Shown: one piece after another, positions 47,472 to 53,028 of the stretch
Numbering within the stretch: the first letter of the stretch is position 1
Layout: each line of letters opens with the position of its first letter
NCBI GenBank assembly: GCA_017882405.1
Contig: JADGPO010000044.1
Coordinates: 1-53,028 of the forward strand
DNA from: Solirubrobacteraceae bacterium
GTDB lineage: Bacteria > Actinomycetota > Thermoleophilia > Solirubrobacterales > Solirubrobacteraceae
DNA length: 53,028 nt
Direction of reading: 5' to 3'
Made by a program: the position numbers and the translations under genes
The notes under the pieces: model-generated
Told to the model about the DNA's origin: nothing
The model's database searches: none
The model's input: the letters and a program-made list of their open reading frames with translations, nothing else

Positions 47472-48032
47472 TCAGGGTCGCGCTGGTCCGCTGGCGGACC
47501 GGCAACCCCCGGCTAACGGACAGCCGGAGGAGAGCTTTACCTGCCACCACCCCATCAGCATCCCGATCAGGCCCAGCCTCGGGCGCACCTGCCAGACGCC
47601 GCAGCCGGGCTCGCCCAGGTCGTGGCAGGAGACCCGGGTGAACCGGTAGCGGCCGGGCTGGAGCAGCATGCGCTCCAGCAGCAGGCGCTTCTCCGCCTGC
47701 TCGTCGGCGCGCCGCGTGATCGTCGTGCGCGCCGCGTGCAGCCGCTGCGCCAGCTCGTCGCGAACGATCTCGAGCTCCCCCAGGTCCAGCAACCGCGGCT
47801 CGGCGGACGCCGGGACCGGCGGCTGCGGCAGACCGCCGATGGAAAAGGCGGTCACGAATGCGTCGGCCAGCTCCCCCTCGAGCCGGGCGATCTGCCCGCG
47901 CAGGCTGCGGCGAGCGGCTCGCTCGTCGGCGGCGACGTCGACGTGGACCGTTGAAACGGTCGAGGCGACCGTTGCCTCACTACCCTGCCCCTGCGACGGA
48001 CCATCGACGAGCTGGGAAAGCTCCTCTCCCAT
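47472..48032 (-). CDS. Protein of unknown function with coiled coil and Cys-rich C-terminal motif
   Basis: 186 residues. An N-terminal disordered part, then helices with RSLRGQIARLEGELADAFVT and LGELEIVRDELAQRLHAART (coiled coil, about 40-130). A highly patterned C-terminus follows: YRFTRVSCHDLGEPGCGVWQ, VRPRLGLIGMLMGWWQVKLS and SGCPLA with three Cys. The aromatic, Gly-rich tail may insert in or touch the membrane, or bind a cofactor through Cys; unproven. TAGGGT stands 9 nt before the ATG, overlapping the 3' end of the B3/B4 gene. Confidence 0.7.
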   Translation of the reverse strand: MGEELSQLVDGPSQGQGSEATVASTVSTVHVDVAADERAARRSLRGQIARLEGELADAFVTAFSIGGLPQPPVPASAEPRLLDLGELEIVRDELAQRLHAARTTITRRADEQAEKRLLLERMLLQPGRYRFTRVSCHDLGEPGCGVWQVRPRLGLIGMLMGWWQVKLSSGCPLAGGCRSASGPARP

Positions 48033-48041
48033 CTTGAGCGC

Positions 48042-48047
48042 ACCCTA
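48042..48047 (-). promoter_or_regulatory. -10 box for the coiled-coil/Cys-motif gene
   Basis: TAGGGT on the minus strand, 9 nt before the ATG at 48032; its last bases overlap the stop codon of the upstream gene. Confidence 0.35.
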
Positions 48048-48722
48048 GCACTCTCCCGGATCGCCTCCGCCGGTCAGCTCGGTGCAGGTCCAGAGCGCCT
48101 CGTCGACGTGAATCGCGGGCACTCCGCCGACGGCCACGGAGAACAGCGTCACGCTGGTGGTCCGCGGGCGGACCGCGCTCTGGGGCTCGGGGTCGGCGAA
48201 CAGCAGGCCATGGACCCTGACCCCGTCGGTCACGGCGAGGCTCCCGGGCTCCAGATATGGCGCCTCGGGCGAGGAGCGCCGGTCGTCGACGGTCGTCGTG
48301 CGGATCCCGAGCCCGGGGGGCGCGATCGCATCGGCGTCCAGCGCCCACACCGGGATCCCGGTCTCCAGCAGCGCCACCAGGCAGGCGTCGGCGATCAGAT
48401 CGACGGAGCGAAACCCGCCGTCCAGCAGCCGCTGCACCGCCGCGCGCTCGGACGGGATTCGCTCGACGTCGGGATCGAGGCCGATCTGGCGGTAGAACGC
48501 GCGATAGGCGTGCGGGATCGGCTTGGTCCGCATGGCCACCACGTTGGAGCCGCGGTAGCGGCTGGCGAGCTGCCGCAGGCGCTCCACCACGGAAGGCGGG
48601 CTGGATCGTGGACGAGCGGCGACCGTCACCCAGTCCAAGCGCAGGCCCGGAAACTCGGCGGCCACGTCCGGGGCGACGACCCCGGGAGCCGGCCGCAGCG
48701 GCGGCGTGAAATCCGCATTCAC
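48045..48722 (-). CDS. B3/B4 (tRNA-synthetase beta-like) domain protein
   Basis: 225 residues with the B3/B4 fold known from PheRS beta, here free-standing: RYRGSNVVAMRTKPIPHAYR, AFYRQIGLDPDVERIPSERA, LLDGGFRSVDLIADACLVAL, LETGIPVWALDADAI, and later LAVTDGVRVHGLLFADP. Free-standing B3/B4 proteins are thought to bind or edit aminoacyl substrates (family knowledge, not proven here). GTG start at 48722 chosen because it overlaps the TGA of the preceding gene (GTGA). Third gene of the RND operon. Confidence 0.8.
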   Translation of the reverse strand: MNADFTPPLRPAPGVVAPDVAAEFPGLRLDWVTVAARPRSSPPSVVERLRQLASRYRGSNVVAMRTKPIPHAYRAFYRQIGLDPDVERIPSERAAVQRLLDGGFRSVDLIADACLVALLETGIPVWALDADAIAPPGLGIRTTTVDDRRSSPEAPYLEPGSLAVTDGVRVHGLLFADPEPQSAVRPRTTSVTLFSVAVGGVPAIHVDEALWTCTELTGGGDPGEC

Positions 48723-49480
48723 GATGGCTGCCGGCGCCCGCTCGCAGCCACCAGCGCCCGCACCCGCGGATACAGGGCCCCGCTGGTCTGCCACTGATCG
48801 CCGATCAGCCTGTCCTTCACGACGCCGCCGCGATAGGCCAGCTCCGCCATCGGACAGATCGCGACCCCGTAGAGACCGCCGACCGCGCCGTCACCGTCAT
48901 AGGCGACCGGGATCGTCCAGTGGTGTGAGCGCACCAGCTTGGCGGTGGCTGAGCGACCGGCGTGGACTGCGACCGCGGCGAACTGCACGGCCGAGCGGGG
49001 GAAGCGGCGCGAGAGCGCCTGCAGCGCGTCGACCTGGCGCTCGCACTCGGACGAGCCGGCGACGAACAGCGACAGCACCAGCGGCGCGCGGCGCGCCAGC
49101 AGGCAGACGTTCAGCGCGCGCACGTCGTGTCGAGCGAGCGTGCAGGGAGGGTTCAGGTTGGGATCGCCGACCAGATCGCCGGCGGCCAACGGCGCGGCGA
49201 AGAAGTGCAGCCGGTGACCGGGCGGTACGCCGGTGGTGCCCACGCCGTGGGTGGCGAACTGATAGATCGAGACGGCCACCACCAGGACGAGTCCGAAGAT
49301 GCCGATCGCCCACCGATAGCGCCGCGTGTCGACGATCGGAGCGGCCGGCCGCCGCGCGACGGGTTCGGCGGCCCGGTGCTCCACCGCCGGCTGCTCGGGG
49401 CGCGGCCGGGGCGGGGCGTCGGGATCCAGGCGCGTGAGCGGGGCGCCTTCGGGCGGGCGCCCCTCGGGGCCCTCGGTCAC
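48719..49480 (-). CDS. Membrane-anchored redoxin-like protein with a single active-site Cys
   Basis: 253 residues. Cytoplasmic Pro/Arg-rich N-terminus (about 1-60), one TM (RWAIGIFGLVLVVAVSIYQF), then an extracytoplasmic thioredoxin-like domain: APLVLSLFVAGSSECERQVD, LQALSRRFPRSAVQFAAVAV, WTIPVAYDGDGAVGGLYGVA (the cis-Pro region) and ELAYRGGVVKDRLIG. Where TlpA/ResA proteins have CxxC this has SSEC, leaving one Cys, more like a 1-Cys peroxiredoxin or an inactive fold. The GTG start overlaps the TGA of the RND gene. Confidence 0.75.
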   Translation of the reverse strand: MTEGPEGRPPEGAPLTRLDPDAPPRPRPEQPAVEHRAAEPVARRPAAPIVDTRRYRWAIGIFGLVLVVAVSIYQFATHGVGTTGVPPGHRLHFFAAPLAAGDLVGDPNLNPPCTLARHDVRALNVCLLARRAPLVLSLFVAGSSECERQVDALQALSRRFPRSAVQFAAVAVHAGRSATAKLVRSHHWTIPVAYDGDGAVGGLYGVAICPMAELAYRGGVVKDRLIGDQWQTSGALYPRVRALVAASGRRQPS

Positions 49481-52395
49481 GCCGTCCGCGGGCCGCGCCG
49501 GCGGCGGCCGACCGCATCGCCGAGCGCTCGCCACGGCGAGCGGGCGGGTTGGCGCGCGTCGCGCTCGGACAGCGCCAGCACGGCGGGCAGCACCAGCAGC
49601 ACTCCCCCGAGCGAGACGGTCAGGTCGACCAGCGTGACGAAGCCGAAGTCGCGCAGCATCGTGATGTTGGAGAAGACGAGCACGCCGAAGCCCACGATCG
49701 CGGTGATCCCGGACGCCAGCACGGCGGCCCCGGTGGAGCGATACGTGCTCGCCAGCGCCGCCCGCAGCTCGTGGCCGGCCGCCCGCTCCTGGCGGAAGCG
49801 CTCGGACAGCAGCACGCTGAACTCGGTCGAGATCGCGATCACCAGCGTCCCCAGGGTGGCCGACATCGGGTTCAGGGGAATCCCGATCAGATACAGGATC
49901 AACGCCGACCAGCCGGTGGCCAGGGCGATCGGGATCATCGGCACGAGCGCCCGCCTGGGCTTGCGCAGCACCAGCGCCAGCACCAGACCGACCGCCAGCA
50001 GGCCGACGATCAGGGTGAGGAAGCGATGGCCGGTGGAGGACAGCGCCTGGTTGGCCTGGGCCGCCAGCACCGGCAGGCCGGTCAGCGCGGCGCTCACCCC
50101 GGCGGGAGGATGCAGCCGCGAGCGCATGTAGTCGATCACCTGCTGCTGGCGCGAGAGCGCCATCAGGCGGATGCCGAAGGCCAGCGTGGCCTCACGGTGG
50201 TCGCCCGTCAGCACCGCCTGGGAGAAGTACGGCGGGACCGAGCGCAGCAGCGTGTCGATTTGAGTCTGGCTCAGGTCGGCGTTCGCACCCGACCGGCCGC
50301 CGGTGCCGGTGGAGAACAAATCGGGCAGAGAGAGCGCCGGGCACAGGGTGGCGCGGGCGCAGCCCTTGGTCTCGACGTAGCCGTAGTGGGCCAGCAACCC
50401 GTCCTCGTAGCGAATCATCCACTTCAGCGTCGCCGGGCTGGCCACGTTGGCGCCGCGCACGGCGACGTCGATCTCCCCCGAGACGCCGGTGTCCTTCTCC
50501 AGCGCTTTGAGGTTGCGCAGCGCCGGCATGCTCGACGGCACGAGCTTGGTGACGTCGGACTGCACGGACGTCTGCGTGTCGGCGATCCAGCCGGCGACGG
50601 CCAGCACGCCGGCCAGCGCCAGCACGCGCGCCGGGCGCCGGATCACCGCCGAGACGATCCGCGCCGGCAACGACCTCGTGGACCCCTCGACGGTGCGCCG
50701 GGCACGCGGGGTCAGCGTCCGCCGCAGTCCGCTCGCTCCGCTGCCGACGATCTCACCCGCGCCCCGCAATCCGGGGGCGAGGAACCGCGCCGGCGCGGCG
50801 AACAGCTCGCCGGCGCCGCGCAGCGAGGCGGCCAGAGGACCCGCGCCCAGGCCCCGCTCGCGCAGCGCCAGCGCGGCCGAGACGACCGTCACCGCACAGC
50901 TCAGCGCCACCACGATCCCGGCCACCAGCAACAGCCCGAAGCCGCGAACCATCGGCACCGGGGAGAGCAGCAGCACGAGGAAGCCGGTGGCGGTGGCCAG
51001 CGCGGCGGTGGCGATCGTGGGCGCGGCGCGCCCGGCCGCCTGCGCGACCGCCTGGGCGGCGGTCAGCTGGCCCCCGCCCGCCCGCTCGGCCTCCGCGCGC
51101 GCTTCCTGCGCCCGGGCCTGGAACTGGATCCCGTAGTCGACGGCCAGCCCGATCAGGATCGGCAGCACCGCGATCGAGGCCATCGTCAATGCCGCCCCCA
51201 GCACCGCCAGCAGCCCGAAGGTGATCCCCGCGGCCGCCAGGGCGATGGCCAGCGGGACGAGGCGCAGGCAGCCGGATGACTCGCCGCCGCCCCAGTTCGG
51301 CGAGGCCGGATGCAGCCGGACGATCTGCGCGCCGCCCGAATGAGCGAGGCCGGATGCCGAGCGGGCGGCGGGCGCGGAGGGGCGGTACGGCGAGCGGAAG
51401 ACGATCAGCAGCGTTGCCGCCATGACGAGGAGCGCGGCGATCAGCAGCCCGGCGATCGCGCCCGAGATCTGACCGGCGAGGTCGTTGACGACGACCGGTA
51501 CCCCGGTCACGGTGTAGTCGCCCTGGTAGGCCGAGCGGAACATCGGCATGCGGATCGCCTGGCGGATCCAGCTGATCGCGCGGGCCTGCTGGGCATCGGA
51601 CAGCGACGAGCGCAGCCGTACCTGGATCAGCGCGGAGTCGGCGGTCGGGAACAGGTAGGCGAAACGGGCCTTGGGCTGGTTGACCCCCCGGGTCTGGTCG
51701 AACACGATCTGCCCGATGAACTGGGGATCGTCGATCGAGGGGGTGCTGCTGAGCCCCGAGGTGACGGCCAGCTGCTCCATCGTCGACAGCTGTTGCTGAT
51801 ACTCCAGCTGACCGGCGGCGTTGGCCTCCGCGAGCGCCTTCTTCTTGCTCATCCCCCGGCCGATCGCCAGCGCGTAGGCCTGCTGCGCGGCCGACGTGCT
51901 GGCGGCGTTGGCGCCGCTCAGCATCGAGCCGATCCCGTGGTTGACCGCCGCCACCGCTTGGTTGAGGAACGTCCCCGGCCCGTACACGACCTGGGCGGCG
52001 CGCGACTGCATCAGCTTGCCGCACGGACTCCCCCACCCGCCGTAGGGGCCGTGCTTGACGGCGGTGAACGCCCGCAGCTTGCTGTTGGCCTGCACGTACT
52101 GACCGCCCAGGCACGCCTCCAGCTGGGTGATCGTGGCCAGGTCCCTGGTCTGCACCAGGTTGGTCAGCTTCTCGCGCACCAGGATGATCACCGCGTCGTC
52201 GCCGAAGTGGCGCTGATCGTCGGCGGTCGCCTGGAACGCGGGCGAGGAGCGGTTGACGAACGTGTCGGTGCCGGCCGACGGCTTCAGGCCGAGCGCCAGG
52301 ATGCCGCCCGCGATCGCCATCGCCAGAACGATCGCCACCACCAGGACGGGCCGCCGAGCGGCCGCCCCGGAGATCCGCTCAAAGATCGGCGCCAT
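49477..52395 (-). CDS. MMPL/RND-family transporter
   Basis: 972 residues, the full two-half RND plan. TM1 (VLVVAIVLAMAIAGGILALG) precedes a large extracytoplasmic domain (about 35-310). A TM block with LPILIGLAVDYGIQFQARAQ carries the conserved GxxxDY, and the second half repeats it (TLGTLVIAISTEFSVLLSER with the GTLVIAIS-type segment). Similar to lipid exporters of the MMPL/HpnN group. A Ser/Pro/Gly-rich insert of about 40 residues (RPSAPAARSASGLAHSGGAQ onward, about 338-375) sits in a normally short cytoplasmic loop. Close to an Mkl-like ATPase, which suggests lipid traffic; cargo unknown. A TAGCCT box lies 9 nt before the ATG. Confidence 0.9.
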   Translation of the reverse strand: MAPIFERISGAAARRPVLVVAIVLAMAIAGGILALGLKPSAGTDTFVNRSSPAFQATADDQRHFGDDAVIILVREKLTNLVQTRDLATITQLEACLGGQYVQANSKLRAFTAVKHGPYGGWGSPCGKLMQSRAAQVVYGPGTFLNQAVAAVNHGIGSMLSGANAASTSAAQQAYALAIGRGMSKKKALAEANAAGQLEYQQQLSTMEQLAVTSGLSSTPSIDDPQFIGQIVFDQTRGVNQPKARFAYLFPTADSALIQVRLRSSLSDAQQARAISWIRQAIRMPMFRSAYQGDYTVTGVPVVVNDLAGQISGAIAGLLIAALLVMAATLLIVFRSPYRPSAPAARSASGLAHSGGAQIVRLHPASPNWGGGESSGCLRLVPLAIALAAAGITFGLLAVLGAALTMASIAVLPILIGLAVDYGIQFQARAQEARAEAERAGGGQLTAAQAVAQAAGRAAPTIATAALATATGFLVLLLSPVPMVRGFGLLLVAGIVVALSCAVTVVSAALALRERGLGAGPLAASLRGAGELFAAPARFLAPGLRGAGEIVGSGASGLRRTLTPRARRTVEGSTRSLPARIVSAVIRRPARVLALAGVLAVAGWIADTQTSVQSDVTKLVPSSMPALRNLKALEKDTGVSGEIDVAVRGANVASPATLKWMIRYEDGLLAHYGYVETKGCARATLCPALSLPDLFSTGTGGRSGANADLSQTQIDTLLRSVPPYFSQAVLTGDHREATLAFGIRLMALSRQQQVIDYMRSRLHPPAGVSAALTGLPVLAAQANQALSSTGHRFLTLIVGLLAVGLVLALVLRKPRRALVPMIPIALATGWSALILYLIGIPLNPMSATLGTLVIAISTEFSVLLSERFRQERAAGHELRAALASTYRSTGAAVLASGITAIVGFGVLVFSNITMLRDFGFVTLVDLTVSLGGVLLVLPAVLALSERDARQPARSPWRALGDAVGRRRRGPRTA

Positions 52396-52404
52396 TCCGA
52401 GCCG

Positions 52405-52410
52405 AGGCTA
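52405..52410 (-). promoter_or_regulatory. -10 box for the RND operon
   Basis: TAGCCT on the minus strand, 9 nt before the ATG at 52395. Confidence 0.35.
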
Positions 52411-52463
52411 CCGGTGAGGCCGGGGGGTCGCGCCGCTCGGGTCCGCTGGCGCAGGCCCCGCGA

Positions 52464-53028
52464 TCAGTCCATCGTCAGGGGGCCCTGCGACTCCCCTGAG
52501 AGGAACTGCCGGATGAAGGGGTTCTCGGAGTTGAGCATGTCCTCGGCAGGGCCCGCCTCGACGACGCGGCCCTTCCACAGGACGTTGATGTAATCGGCCA
52601 CGCGCCGTGCGCTCATGATGTCGTGCGTGATCACGCAGAAGGTGGGCAGGTGCTCCTTCTTCTGCTCCTTGGCCTCGTCCATCATGTCGCGGTGGATCTC
52701 CAGGATCAGCTCGCCCAGCAGCGCGGTGCGCACCGGGTCCAGGCCCGAGTCGGGCTCGTCGAAGAGCACGATGTCGGGCTCCAGCACCAGCGCCCGCGCG
52801 AAGCCCGCACGTTTCTTCATCCCGCCCGAGAGCTCGTTGGGTGCCTTGTGGAGCGCTGACCCGAGGCCGACCTCGTTGAGGCGGCGCATGACGATGTCCT
52901 CGATCTCGTCCTCGCCCTTCTCGGTGTGCTGGCGCAGCGGGAAGGCGACGTTGTCGTAGAGGTTCATCGAGCCGAACAGCGCGCCGTCCTGGAACAGCAG
53001 CCCGAACTTCTTGCGCATGTCGAACAGG
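52464..53028 (-). CDS. MlaF/Mkl-type ABC ATPase, C-terminal part (cut by window edge)
   Basis: The visible ~187 residues start in the Q-loop region (FGLLFQDGALFGSMNLYDNV), then NELSGGMKKRAGFARALVLE (signature), PDIVLFDEPDSGLDPVRTAL (Walker B) and CVITHDIMSARRVADYINVL (switch His). The phrase LLFQDGALFGS is typical of MlaF/Mkl ATPases energising Mce lipid-import systems. Walker A lies beyond the right edge. Its presence predicts YrbE permeases and mce genes nearby. It precedes the RND gene by 68 nt. Confidence 0.9.
   Translation of the reverse strand, partial: LFDMRKKFGLLFQDGALFGSMNLYDNVAFPLRQHTEKGEDEIEDIVMRRLNEVGLGSALHKAPNELSGGMKKRAGFARALVLEPDIVLFDEPDSGLDPVRTALLGELILEIHRDMMDEAKEQKKEHLPTFCVITHDIMSARRVADYINVLWKGRVVEAGPAEDMLNSENPFIRQFLSGESQGPLTMD

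Overview
High-GC (roughly 70%) bacterial chromosome with dense genes, many ATGA/GTGA overlaps and frequent GTG/TTG starts. An actinobacterial-type integration host factor, the tilS-hpt-ftsH-folP-folB-folK-coaX gene order, ClpC and mce-type transport genes point to a deep-branching actinobacterium. The families of unknown function look like Thermoleophilia (Solirubrobacterales). This placement is inferred from gene content; no rRNA is present to confirm it.

Layout. 0-2.1 kb: 5' end of clpC, an EamA transporter and greA. 2.3-7.3 kb: secreted sedolisin-type protease, dusB and an amidohydrolase. 7.3-14.9 kb: a leftward housekeeping run read in the order MerR-HTH/cyclase, tilS, hpt, ftsH, a small membrane protein, folP, folB, folK, coaX. 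15-22.8 kb: SCP2-like protein, DeoD-like phosphorylase, a large lytic transglycosylase with a degenerate M23 module, sirtuin, SRPBCC protein and M48 protease. 22.7-24.4 kb: a patch of gene remnants (cyclase head, LuxR tail, copper amine oxidase tail) and one small intact gene. 24.9-27.7 kb: PadR regulator plus a two-gene ABC exporter. 27.8-29 kb: a PiT/CorA chimeric relic and a shortened HNH-like protein. 29-37 kb: acyl-CoA dehydrogenase with a TetR-type operator, lipoprotein, glucuronyl-epimerase-like protein, and an ArsA ATPase followed by conserved unknowns. 37-39.6 kb: MoxR ATPase and CoxE-like VWA pair. 39.7-43.1 kb: a TPP riboswitch heading an ABC transporter for a thiamine pyrimidine precursor, with a DUF3891 gene at its end. 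43-47 kb: lipoprotein, AlkA-like glycosylase, alpha-oxoamine synthase, mIHF. 47-53 kb: membrane and unknown proteins, a B3/B4 protein, a redoxin-like protein, an MMPL/RND transporter and the end of an MlaF/Mkl-type ATPase.

Themes. Many genes have a TANNNT box 6-12 nt before the start codon, which fits leaderless transcription and helps choose starts. Several gene ends carry long perfect GC-rich hairpins without a U-tract. The best candidates for new biology are DUF3891 in the thiamine regulon, a leaderless 10-codon leader peptide overlapping the start of the next gene, the MerR-HTH/cyclase heading the tilS-ftsH run, and the structured leader of mihF. No tRNA, rRNA, CRISPR array, IS element or prophage was seen.
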